From assembly GCA_035340095.1 (NCBI GenBank), contig DAORGN010000001.1:4395-68394 (forward strand): 64,000 nt of DNA, in the 5' to 3' direction. Within the stretch, counting starts at the first letter, position 1. Each line of letters starts with the position of its first letter. The notes beneath the pieces are model-generated. The model ran no database searches, had not been told where the DNA came from, and saw only the letters and a list, made by a program, of their open reading frames with translations. Of the stretch, positions 1 through 7,789 are shown one piece after another. Source of the stretch: JAEUKA01 sp035340095 (lineage in GTDB: Bacteria > Myxococcota_A > Polyangia > Palsa-1104 > JAEUJZ01). The translations under genes and the position numbers were made by a program.

Positions 1-413
1 AACAGGAAGAACACAAACAGGTCTTGCGCGACGAACACGCCGAAGACGCCAGCGACCAGCACGAGCAGCAGCACGAAGAACTCTTTGGGCCGGTCGGCAA
101 GTCCGAAGCTCGCAAGCACACCGGCAAAGATGATGACGCCGGTCAAAATCAGCAGCGAGACACCCCAACCGTCGACGGCCAGCCGCAGATCAATGCCAAG
201 CTGCGGCACCAGTGGATAGACTTCGGAAAGCTGGAAACCGCTCGCTTGCGGATTGTAAAGCTGCGCGACATACAGACTGCCGAGCAGCGACAAAAACGCG
301 CCAAGTGCCGACACAAGACGGATCAGCGTGTGCTGCTTGGGCGGCAGCATCATGACAACAAGCGCAGCGACCATCGGGGCCGCCACAATCAAGGAAAGGA
401 TGTGCTCGGTCAT
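1..413 (-). CDS. nuoM: NADH-quinone oxidoreductase subunit M (partial, N-terminal part)
   Basis: Proton-pumping antiporter-like membrane subunit of complex I, cut by the left edge of the window. The visible 137 residues begin MTEHILSLIVAAPMVAALVV and contain two hydrophobic segments, then a conserved-looking block DGWGVSLLILTGVI followed by a further hydrophobic stretch ending in VAQDLFVFF. This is the usual N-terminal layout of NuoM. The ATG at 413 overlaps the nuoL stop in an ATGA junction, so translation is probably coupled. Gene order (directly after nuoL) supports M rather than N. The rest of the protein, and any nuoN, lie outside the window. Confidence 0.88.
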   Translation of the reverse strand, partial: MTEHILSLIVAAPMVAALVVMMLPPKQHTLIRLVSALGAFLSLLGSLYVAQLYNPQASGFQLSEVYPLVPQLGIDLRLAVDGWGVSLLILTGVIIFAGVLASFGLADRPKEFFVLLLVLVAGVFGVFVAQDLFVFFL

Positions 414-2215
414 CGCAGCACCCCGTAAAGGACAAGCAGAAGCACCCCGCACACCGTCGCCAGCACATAGTCTGTCGCGATGCCGGTCTGGACTCTGCGG
501 ATTTTTTGGCCGGACACCACAAAGGCAAGCCCGGTCAGGTTCATGATGCCGTCGATCAGATAGCGATCGATCCAGCCAATCAGCGCTGCAAACGGCAGTG
601 CGACGCGGTGGAATCCCCCTGCATACAGCCGGTCCATGGGTCCGTATTCGACAAGCCGTGCGATGGGGGCGAGCAGGGCAGGGTGTTCATCGCTGCGGCG
701 GTACAGCAGATACGCAAGCCCAAGTCCCAAAAGACCCAGCCCAGCCGCGATGATTCCCGTCGTGCCCAAGTGGAAGTGGTACGCGCTGCCGTATAGCTGT
801 CCAAACATCTTGCCCAAGTACCCAGCAGCGAGCGCCGGCACCGCCAGCAGCAGAAGCGGCAGAATCAGCACCGCGCTGCTTTCATGGGCGTGGCTCGCTT
901 TTTCCGTCGCTTGCGCAAAGAACACGCGCACAAGCAGCCGCCCCATGTAAAACGCGGTCAAAAACGCCGAGATCAGCAGAAACACAAGCTGCCAGGACAC
1001 GCCATGCTCACCAACGGCTTCGATGATCAGGTCTTTGCTAAAAAACCCTGACAGACCCGGCAGCCCCATCAGCGACAGCGATCCAATCAGGAACGTCACC
1101 GTCGTCAGCGGCATCTTGCGGGCGAGTCCTCCCATGTCACGCATGTCATTTGAGTGAACCGCGTGAATCACACTGCCGGCGCCAAGGAACAGCAGCGCTT
1201 TGAAAAACGCATGCGTCGTCAGGTGGAAAAATCCACCGAGCAAAGACCCGGCTCCAAGCGCCGCAATCATGTAGCCGAGCTGGGAACAGGTCGAATACGC
1301 GAGCACTTTTTTGATGTCGTTTTGGAATAGCGCCATCGTCGCTGCGATAAGTGCCGTCACGCTTCCCACCGCCAGCATGATCTGTCGCGTTCCCTGCGCC
1401 AGTTCAAAAAGTGGCCAGCCGCGCACGATCAGAAACACGCCTGCTGCGACCATTGTGGCTGCATGCAGCAGCGCCGACACCGGCGTCGGACCTTCCATGG
1501 CATCGGGAAGCCAGACATGCAGCGGAAACTGCGCTGACTTTCCCATCACCGCGACAAACAAAAGCAGCGTCACCAGGTTGGCCGCCGACGGTGCAATCTG
1601 CACATCCCAGTCAAAGCTGCCGGCCTTGCTGCGCAACACCAAAAGACCGATGAGGAGTCCCATGTCGGCAAACTTGGTGACCCAGAAGGCTTTGACTGCG
1701 GCTTTGGCGGCGCTCGGTTTTTTGAAGTAGTAACCGATCAGCAGGTAACTGGTCACACCGACGAGCTCCCAGCCCAAAAAGAGCTGCAAAAGATTCGGTG
1801 CCAGCACCAGGATGTTCATCGCGGTCAGAAACAGCGAGTGATACGTGAAGTAGCGTCCCTGCGCTTCCTTGGATTCATCGTGCATGTAGCCGATCGAAAA
1901 AATCTGCACGCATGACGCCACGAACGTCACCACCAGCAGCATCGACGCGGAAATTCCGTCAATGCGCAGACCAATTTCGGCGAGCGGTGCTCCTGCTTGG
2001 GGCAGCCACGGCACCGTCCAAAGCTGCGGCGGCGTCGGCGTAAGCTGTCCCAAGACGAGCAGAATCGCCGATCCAAGCGAAGTCAGCGCCGCCAGCACCG
2101 AAAACACAATCGCCGTCACGCGGTGCCGCAGGGCTGGTACTGTTGCCAGCAGCAGCGCCACCGCTCCGGGCAAGAGCAGCGCGATGAGCGCGAGCGAGTA
2201 AGCAGAGTGAAACAT
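410..2215 (-). CDS. nuoL: NADH-quinone oxidoreductase subunit L
   Basis: Membrane antiporter-like subunit of complex I that couples quinone reduction to proton transfer. The 601-residue product is almost wholly hydrophobic, with about 14-16 membrane segments. It carries the family core: a Lys/Glu-bearing GWELVGVTSYLLIGYYF helix, FPLHVWLPDAMEGPTPVSAL, HAATMVAAGVFLIVR and DIKKVLAYSTCSQLGYM. Length is slightly below the usual 610-650. The C-terminal lateral helix region is present but short. It lies between nuoK (12-nt gap) and nuoM (ATGA overlap) in one minus-strand operon. Confidence 0.96.
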   Translation of the reverse strand: MFHSAYSLALIALLLPGAVALLLATVPALRHRVTAIVFSVLAALTSLGSAILLVLGQLTPTPPQLWTVPWLPQAGAPLAEIGLRIDGISASMLLVVTFVASCVQIFSIGYMHDESKEAQGRYFTYHSLFLTAMNILVLAPNLLQLFLGWELVGVTSYLLIGYYFKKPSAAKAAVKAFWVTKFADMGLLIGLLVLRSKAGSFDWDVQIAPSAANLVTLLLFVAVMGKSAQFPLHVWLPDAMEGPTPVSALLHAATMVAAGVFLIVRGWPLFELAQGTRQIMLAVGSVTALIAATMALFQNDIKKVLAYSTCSQLGYMIAALGAGSLLGGFFHLTTHAFFKALLFLGAGSVIHAVHSNDMRDMGGLARKMPLTTVTFLIGSLSLMGLPGLSGFFSKDLIIEAVGEHGVSWQLVFLLISAFLTAFYMGRLLVRVFFAQATEKASHAHESSAVLILPLLLLAVPALAAGYLGKMFGQLYGSAYHFHLGTTGIIAAGLGLLGLGLAYLLYRRSDEHPALLAPIARLVEYGPMDRLYAGGFHRVALPFAALIGWIDRYLIDGIMNLTGLAFVVSGQKIRRVQTGIATDYVLATVCGVLLLVLYGVLR

Positions 2216-2227
2216 CGCGGGTGTCTC

Positions 2228-2527
2228 CTACTCTTTGAATTCGCTCGCCCGGCTTACTTGCGCGTCGCGGTAAGCCCGGTGAACAAGGATGACAATCGCG
2301 AGTCCGACCACCACTTCGGTGACGGTGAGCGCGATCGAAAACAGCGCAAACACCTGGCCGATTCCGTCGCCGCGGAAGCGCGAAAACGATACCAGGTTGA
2401 TGTTGGTCGCATTGGCCATAAGCTCCAAAGACAGAAGGAGTCCGATGGCGTGGCGGTGCGTAAGCAGTCCGTAAAGACCGATGCAGAACAGCGCCGCCGA
2501 CAGGGTGAGGCACAGACCGAGTGTCAT
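2228..2527 (-). CDS. nuoK: NADH-quinone oxidoreductase subunit K
   Basis: Small membrane subunit of complex I, homologous to MrpC of Na+/H+ antiporters. The 99 residues form three membrane helices; the second carries the conserved Glu in LLLSLELMANATNINLV and the third a second Glu in TVTEVVVGLAIVI, both expected proton-path residues. Length matches the family (about 100). The ATG at 2527 overlaps the nuoJ TGA (ATGA junction). Confidence 0.95.
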   Translation of the reverse strand: MTLGLCLTLSAALFCIGLYGLLTHRHAIGLLLSLELMANATNINLVSFSRFRGDGIGQVFALFSIALTVTEVVVGLAIVILVHRAYRDAQVSRASEFKE

Positions 2528-3036
2528 CGTCCATCCTCCGAAATCTGCGCGGGACGATCACGGCGGAGCAGCACAATCGCGCCAATCATCGTCGCGAGCA
2601 GCAGAAGGGACAGCGCTTCAAACGAAAGCGCATGATCGACAAGCAGCAGTTTCGCAAGCTGCTGGGTCGACGCAGGCGGCGCGTCGCGGGCTGGCAGATC
2701 CGGAGTCGACTGAATCGCTTTCACCAGCATCCCCAGCATCGCCAGCGCGAGCACTGCGGCAACATACGGTTTCTTGTGCGGCAGCGCGGCTTCCTTCTGA
2801 TCGTGGCGCGTCAGCATCACACCAAGGATCATCAGCGTCATCACGCCACCGACGTACAGAAGCACTTGAATGCCCGCGAGCAGCGGCGCTTTGAGCATGG
2901 CGTACAGCACCGCGGTTGCACCAAGCACCACACCAAGCCACAGCACGCCGTGAATTGCGCTTTTTGCCCGCGCAACCAAAAGGGCCGCCAGCACAATGCA
3001 GCCAGCGACGAGGCCAAAGCCGACTTGCTCGATCAT
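2524..3036 (-). CDS. nuoJ: NADH-quinone oxidoreductase subunit J
   Basis: Membrane subunit of complex I, 170 residues, with about five membrane helices. The block VLLYVGGVMTLMILGVML corresponds to the family's conserved third helix (normally VYVGAIMVLFLFVVMML). The start MIEQVGFGLV at 3036 was chosen over longer in-frame options because it gives the family length, begins at the first membrane helix and overlaps the nuoI stop in an ATGA junction. An Ala/Pro-containing loop separates the fourth helix from the last one, LLLLATMIGAIVLLRR. Confidence 0.94.
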   Translation of the reverse strand: MIEQVGFGLVAGCIVLAALLVARAKSAIHGVLWLGVVLGATAVLYAMLKAPLLAGIQVLLYVGGVMTLMILGVMLTRHDQKEAALPHKKPYVAAVLALAMLGMLVKAIQSTPDLPARDAPPASTQQLAKLLLVDHALSFEALSLLLLATMIGAIVLLRRDRPAQISEDGR

Positions 3037-3839
3037 GGGGCCTCCTTTGGGTCGGTTTTTTGTTCTGCGGTGTCCGTTTTTTGTTCTGCCTGCGCACTCA
3101 CCGGGGAAGCCGGAGCGGTCTGTTTGGCCGCGGCTTCCGCAGCCACCGCAGGCTTTGCGTCCGTCGCTGGTGCCGGTTCCTTGGCAGAATCCGTGGTCGC
3201 GACCGCGGTTTCTTTTGCTGCCGCAGGTGCCGCTTCTTTGGCGGGTTCGGCAGCGGCTTTGGCAGCTTTTGCTTTGGCGACTCTCTTGGGTTTTTCTGCG
3301 CCAGCTTCCGCCGATTTTTCGTCCCCCGCGGCTTCCGCTGGCTTGGCTTTGCCGCGCGCCGGATCTTGCATTTCCATCAGCTTGCCGCCGGTTCCCCACG
3401 ACAGCGGCTTTTGCTTCTGGTTTTCGTACAGCTTGTCCATCGTAAGGACCAAGTCTTCCCGACAGTATCCGGGCTGCTCGGGCGCACGACACATCACAAT
3501 CGCGTCGGTGGGACAGACCTGGACGCACAGCTCGCAGAAGATGCAGGCTTCCAAATCGAGCGTGAAGTCTTCCGCATAGCCGCGCTTTTTGCCGGTGACT
3601 TTCGATTCCCGCTTGGGTGCCTGTTTGATGGCAATCACTTGCGAAGGACAGATCCGCTCGCAGGCCAGACAGCCGATGCACGCTTCGTCGCCGGTTTCAT
3701 CAATCAGCAGCGCAAAGCTTACGCGATGGCGTTCTGGACGGGGCCGGATGACTTCCGGATATTCGACGGTGACCGCCGGTCTTAGGAAGTTTGTCAGCGT
3801 GGTTTTGAGTGCGCGGAAGGAATCGCCAAAAAATCCCAT
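3033..3839 (-). CDS. nuoI: NADH-quinone oxidoreductase subunit I with long Ala/Lys/Glu-rich C-terminal tail
   Basis: Peripheral-arm ferredoxin-like subunit carrying clusters N6a and N6b of complex I. Two classical 4Fe-4S motifs are visible: CIGCLACERICP (Cys54, 57, 60, 64) and CIFCELCVQVCP (Cys99, 102, 105, 109). The first 160 residues match ordinary NuoI. Residues about 161-268 are an extra low-complexity tail rich in Ala, Lys, Glu and Pro, ending with two near-identical EQKTD units. The family is normally 150-180 aa, so the tail is a true extension. It is read in the same frame with no stop up to the nuoJ start (ATGA overlap). The start MGFFGDSF at 3839 follows the nuoH stop by 2 nt. Confidence 0.94.
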   Translation of the reverse strand: MGFFGDSFRALKTTLTNFLRPAVTVEYPEVIRPRPERHRVSFALLIDETGDEACIGCLACERICPSQVIAIKQAPKRESKVTGKKRGYAEDFTLDLEACIFCELCVQVCPTDAIVMCRAPEQPGYCREDLVLTMDKLYENQKQKPLSWGTGGKLMEMQDPARGKAKPAEAAGDEKSAEAGAEKPKRVAKAKAAKAAAEPAKEAAPAAAKETAVATTDSAKEPAPATDAKPAVAAEAAAKQTAPASPVSAQAEQKTDTAEQKTDPKEAP

Positions 3840-3841
3840 CG

Positions 3842-4810
3842 CTAGCCTCCCACCTTCGCAAACGCCGCTGCTGCCATCACAAGCAGCAGACTCACCGGCA
3901 CAAGCCACTTCCAGCACAGCGTCATCAGTTGATCGGACCGGAAGCGCAGGAGCGACCACCGCACCCAATAAATCGACGCAAACAGCAGCAGCGTCTTTAG
4001 CACCATCCAGTGCAGCCCCGGAAACACCGGTCCATCCCAGCCACCCAGGAACAGCGCCGACGCCACCGCCGACGCCACCAGCGTGTGGATGTATTCCGCC
4101 ATGTAAAACAGACCGAACTTCATGCCGGTGTACTCGGTGGTGATGCCGGCGATCAGCTCGCTTTCTGCTTCCGGAATGTCGAAAGGAATCCGGTTGGCTT
4201 CGGCCAGCGATGACAGAAAAAACAGCACAAACGCCGGCAGACCGGGCAGCGTCGGCCAGCACGCCACCCAGTGATGATCGATTTGGTAGCGCACGATGTC
4301 GGAAAGACTCATCGAGCCGGCCAAAATCACCGGCACCAGCGCCGACAGCACCATCGGCACCGAATAGGAAACCGACTGCGCGACCGCTCGCATTGCACCA
4401 ATCAGCGCAAACTTGTTGTTCGACGCCCAGCCGCCCATCCACACCGGAATCAGCACCAGCGCATTGGCGGCCAACACGTACAGCACACCGATGTCCAGAT
4501 CCGCGGCCACCACCGACGGTGAAAATGGCACGACTGCCGCAGTTGCCACGGCAAACGCACCACACAGAATCGGCGCCAGTTCAAACAGCGGACGATCGGC
4601 GGCGGCTGGCGTGACGTGCTCTTTTTGCAGCATCTTCACCACGTCGGCCAGCGGCTGCAGGATTCCTGCCGGTCCCACCATCGTCGGTCCCATGCGACTC
4701 TGGATGCGCGCGGCAAACTTGCGTTCAAACCACAGACCAATCGCAGTCACCGTCAGCACAACAGTGATGATCGGCAGACCATAGAGAATGCCGTGAAGAA
4801 GTGCGTTCAC
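3842..4810 (-). CDS. nuoH: NADH-quinone oxidoreductase subunit H (GTG start)
   Basis: Membrane subunit of complex I that forms the quinone chamber with NuoB and NuoD. The 322 residues include the characteristic ERKFAARIQSRMGPTMVGP block after the first helix, LADVVKMLQKEHVTP, and the Glu-rich loop AEANRIPFDIPEAESELIAG with ITTEYTGMKFGLFYMAEY, which are the quinone-site signatures. Length is typical. The start codon is GTG and overlaps the nuoD TGA by a GTGA junction, suggesting translational coupling. Confidence 0.96.
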   Translation of the reverse strand: MNALLHGILYGLPIITVVLTVTAIGLWFERKFAARIQSRMGPTMVGPAGILQPLADVVKMLQKEHVTPAAADRPLFELAPILCGAFAVATAAVVPFSPSVVAADLDIGVLYVLAANALVLIPVWMGGWASNNKFALIGAMRAVAQSVSYSVPMVLSALVPVILAGSMSLSDIVRYQIDHHWVACWPTLPGLPAFVLFFLSSLAEANRIPFDIPEAESELIAGITTEYTGMKFGLFYMAEYIHTLVASAVASALFLGGWDGPVFPGLHWMVLKTLLLFASIYWVRWSLLRFRSDQLMTLCWKWLVPVSLLLVMAAAAFAKVGG

Positions 4811-5994
4811 CTGTCCACCTCTCCCATGATGGGGTCCAGCGAGCCGAGGATGACGACAGCATCGGCGACGACGTGACCGGGCAAAAGATAGGGCAGCGCC
4901 GACAGCGCATGGAAGCTGGGCGGGCGAATCTTTAAGCGGTACGGACTCGCATTCCCATCGCCACCACCGGCAATCACATAGGTGCCCAGCTCACCGCGGG
5001 ATGATTCCATCGCCGCGTAAACCTGACCCTGTGCGACTTTGACCTGTCCGACGAGCTTGATCGGTTTGTAGCCACAGATCGGACCTTCAGGAACCGCATC
5101 GATCATGGCGCGGACAATCCGGATGCTTTCACGTAGCTCCGCAAGTCGCACCACCGATCGAGCCCAGCAGTCGCCTTCCTTTGCCGTCGCTACGTTGACT
5201 TCGATTTCATCGTAAGCGTGATACGGGGCATCGCGGCGCAGATCATGATCGACACCGCTGGCGCGCAGAATGGGTCCGCTAAGACCCAGTTCCAGCGCAA
5301 GTTCTCCGTCGAGAACGCCGATTCCTTTGGTCCGTTCGCTGAAGATTTTGTTCGCGAGCGTGATGCTTTCGTATTCCGAAAGTCGCGACTCGATCACCTG
5401 CAGCGCTTTTTTCACTCCGTCGGCAAAGCCCGGCGTAATGTCGTGCCGATTGCCGCCGATGGTGTGCGTGTTGTAGTGGAAGCGCGCGCCGGTGACTTCC
5501 TCGAACAGATCCAGAATCATCTCGCGTTCGCGGAAGCAGTGCAGAAACACCGACGCACCACCACCGATTGCACCACCGAGATCGAGCGCAAACGTACCCA
5601 GCCACAGAAGATGTGACGCGATGCGCTGAAGCTCTGCAAAAATGGTCCGCAGATAGCGTGCCCGTCGCGGAACTTCGACGCCGAGCAGCTTTTCGAACGC
5701 CATGTTGATCGCCTGCTCGTTGTGCATCGGCGATACGTAGTCGTTCTTGTCGACGATTGGCGTGACCTGCACATAGGTCAGTCGCTCGCACAGCTTTTCG
5801 ACGCCGCGATGCAGATAGCCAAGATCCGGAACCGCTTTGATGATCTTTTCGCCATCCAGATAAAGCTGCATCCGGAACACCCCGTGCGTCGACGGGTGCT
5901 GCGGTCCGAAGTTCAGCACCATCAGGTCTGCTTCGGGTTCATACAGATCCAGCTTGAGGTGTGGATTTTGCCGTTTGATTTGCACAAGACTCAT
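4807..5994 (-). CDS. nuoD: NADH-quinone oxidoreductase subunit D
   Basis: Peripheral 49-kDa-type subunit of complex I that lines the quinone site. The 395-residue product has the family's NFGPQHPSTHGVFRMQLYLDG near the N terminus, the LGYLHRGVEKLCERLTY block, and a C-terminal PPSFHALSALPYLLPGHVVAD. The start MSLVQIKRQNP at 5994 was chosen because it immediately precedes the conserved domain. A longer in-frame opening upstream would run into nuoBC and lacks homology. It is separate from NuoC here, unlike the NuoCD fusion of enterobacteria. Confidence 0.95.
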   Translation of the reverse strand: MSLVQIKRQNPHLKLDLYEPEADLMVLNFGPQHPSTHGVFRMQLYLDGEKIIKAVPDLGYLHRGVEKLCERLTYVQVTPIVDKNDYVSPMHNEQAINMAFEKLLGVEVPRRARYLRTIFAELQRIASHLLWLGTFALDLGGAIGGGASVFLHCFREREMILDLFEEVTGARFHYNTHTIGGNRHDITPGFADGVKKALQVIESRLSEYESITLANKIFSERTKGIGVLDGELALELGLSGPILRASGVDHDLRRDAPYHAYDEIEVNVATAKEGDCWARSVVRLAELRESIRIVRAMIDAVPEGPICGYKPIKLVGQVKVAQGQVYAAMESSRGELGTYVIAGGGDGNASPYRLKIRPPSFHALSALPYLLPGHVVADAVVILGSLDPIMGEVDR

Positions 5995-5998
5995 CGGC

Positions 5999-7177
5999 TT
6001 ACCTCCACGGGGCACACGGTGCGTCGGCGGCGTGATCACGGCGCAGTGGGAAACCGGAATAGTCGTGCGGCAAAAGGATGCGGCGCAAATCCGGATGTCC
6101 GGCAAAGCGCACACCGACGAGATCGAACTGCTCGCGTTCTTGCCAATCGGCCCCGGCAAAGACGCCATACAGCGAGTCAATTCCGTCGGGTGATTCAAAG
6201 CGGACCCGCCACAACGCAAGCTGCGAGCCTTTTCCCGTCGTGCGCAGCCCATACATCACTTCGTACTGCTCGGGCTTTTTGACGTTCCCTTCGCTGTCTT
6301 TTTCACCCGGATAATGCGACGCCACGACGGTCACAAGCTGACGGAAGCCTTTTTTCTTGAGCGTCTGGGCCAAGTCGCGATGTCTGTCCACGGGAACGAG
6401 CGGTGGCGCATCTTTGGGAAATTCGCTGACGCCGTGCGCACGCAACATGGCTTCGAGATCGCCATCTGGTGACACTTGGGTGTCACTTGTCGTCGCAGGT
6501 CGCGGCGCAGTGGGCGCTTCGAGCAGCGGATCAGAACCCGCGACTTTCATCGCGCTCTGGAGCTGCGCTTCATCGGTTTTGGGATCACGCGCCGGATCGC
6601 CGAGCCGACGCAGCGCCGGCATGATCATCTTGGCCGTCTCAGGCCGCGTTTCCTTCTGCGTCCACTTGCCCGCGCGCTGCAGTCGCACTTTTTCCTGAAG
6701 CCGCAGCATTCCTGCCATCAGCGCTTCGGGATTGGGCGGACAGCCTGGCACATAAACATCGACCGGCAGGAACGTATCTATTCCCGGAACCGTCGGATAC
6801 AGGTCTCGATAAAAGTCCCCCGAGATGGCACAGGAACCCATCGCGATGCACCACTTGGGTTCCGGCATCAGATCCCACAGCTTTTTCACCCGTGGCGCCA
6901 TCTTCACGGTGATCGTGCCGGCGACGACCATCACATCGGCTTGTCGTGGCGTGCCGCGCACGATGGTGCCCATGCGGTCGATGTCGACGCGGCTTGCGGC
7001 GGTTGCCATCAGCTCGATGCCGCAGCAGCTCGTCGCCATTGGGAACACCCACAGCGAATTGGTCAGTCCCCAGGTAAGCAGCTTGTCGACTTGGCCCGTC
7101 GCCACTGACAGACCGGGCACCCCCATCATGAAGTCATAGAGCGGGTGCGAAAACGGCAGGTTGTCCTCTATTGCCAT
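5999..7177 (-). CDS. nuoBC: NADH-quinone oxidoreductase, fused subunits B and C
   Basis: A single 392-residue reading frame carrying two complex I peripheral-arm subunits. Residues about 1-170 are NuoB, which binds the terminal 4Fe-4S cluster N2: Cys51 and Cys52 in TSCCGIELMA, Cys116 in GSCAISG and Cys146 in PGCPPNPEAL. Residues about 170-255 are a linker with no visible similarity to either subunit. Residues about 260-392 are NuoC, shown by ADWQEREQFDLVGVRFAGHP and DLRRILLPHDYSG. No stop or start lies between the two parts. A strong ribosome site (AAAAGGAG) precedes the ATG at 7177, which overlaps the end of nuoA by 10 nt. Confidence 0.93.
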   Translation of the reverse strand: MAIEDNLPFSHPLYDFMMGVPGLSVATGQVDKLLTWGLTNSLWVFPMATSCCGIELMATAASRVDIDRMGTIVRGTPRQADVMVVAGTITVKMAPRVKKLWDLMPEPKWCIAMGSCAISGDFYRDLYPTVPGIDTFLPVDVYVPGCPPNPEALMAGMLRLQEKVRLQRAGKWTQKETRPETAKMIMPALRRLGDPARDPKTDEAQLQSAMKVAGSDPLLEAPTAPRPATTSDTQVSPDGDLEAMLRAHGVSEFPKDAPPLVPVDRHRDLAQTLKKKGFRQLVTVVASHYPGEKDSEGNVKKPEQYEVMYGLRTTGKGSQLALWRVRFESPDGIDSLYGVFAGADWQEREQFDLVGVRFAGHPDLRRILLPHDYSGFPLRRDHAADAPCAPWR

Positions 7178-7521
7178 CGCAGCGCTCCTTTTTTCACCGC
7201 GTAGCCCCAGCCGAGCAGCAGGATGCCGACGAAAATTCCCATCTCGACGACACCAAGGTCGCGGACGGACACGCCCCACGGCAGCATGAACGCAGCTTCC
7301 ACATCGAACAGGACGAAGAACAGCGCCAGCACGTAGTAGCGAGGATGAAATTGAATCCAGGTCGGACCCGCTTGATCTTCACCGCACTCATACGTCTGAA
7401 ACTTGAGCGGCGATTCCTTGCGTGCACGGACGCGGAGAATCCAGCCCGCGCCCGCCATGCTAAGCGGGACCACGAATGAGAGGGCGAGAAAGACCAGCAG
7501 AGCGAGCCATGCGTCTGACAT
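7168..7521 (-). CDS. nuoA: NADH-quinone oxidoreductase subunit A
   Basis: First gene of the complex I operon. The 117-residue product has three membrane helices and the conserved FQTYECGEDQAGPTWIQFHPRY-type loop between helices one and two (Tyr-Glu-Cys-Gly), then FVLFDVEAAFMLPWG. Length is typical (about 115-140). The ATG at 7521 (MSDAWLALL) was preferred over an upstream in-frame start that adds only four residues. A 268-nt gap separates it from htrA, with a terminator-like hairpin inside, so the operon promoter should lie between about 7522 and 7690. Confidence 0.95.
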   Translation of the reverse strand: MSDAWLALLVFLALSFVVPLSMAGAGWILRVRARKESPLKFQTYECGEDQAGPTWIQFHPRYYVLALFFVLFDVEAAFMLPWGVSVRDLGVVEMGIFVGILLLGWGYAVKKGALRWQ

Positions 7522-7689
7522 CTCTTGGCACCTCACGGACCGCAGCGGCAGTTGAGCACGCCTTCGCCCAACTGGGAGTCATTCCCACTGTGGCTCGGAC
7601 GTGTACCTGACAGTTTGTGGCCAGACCTTACGAGTGTTCGAGGGTGCTGTCAAGCTGACAGCGGTGGGAGCTCTCGTCGGGAAAAATGA

Positions 7690-7716
7690 ATGCCCTGGCG
7701 CGTTAGGCCAGGGTAT
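7690..7716 (-). terminator. Rho-independent terminator candidate downstream of htrA
   Basis: On the minus strand an imperfect 10-bp stem (ATACCCTGGC paired with GCCAGGGCAT, one mismatch) closes a 7-nt loop and is followed by TTCATTTTTCCC. It starts 73 nt after the htrA stop and 169 nt before nuoA, the right place to end the htrA transcript ahead of the nuo operon. Confidence 0.68.
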
Positions 7717-7789
7717 TGAGACGGTACAGCCTTGGCACGGGAACAGAGAAAAAGAGAACTGTGGGGGGAGTAATAAGTGCGAGGGGGGA

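Noticed and set aside
2521..3579. Long plus-strand frame across nuoJ/nuoI
   Set aside because: Compositional shadow of the complex I genes; the minus strand holds clear NuoI and NuoJ motifs.
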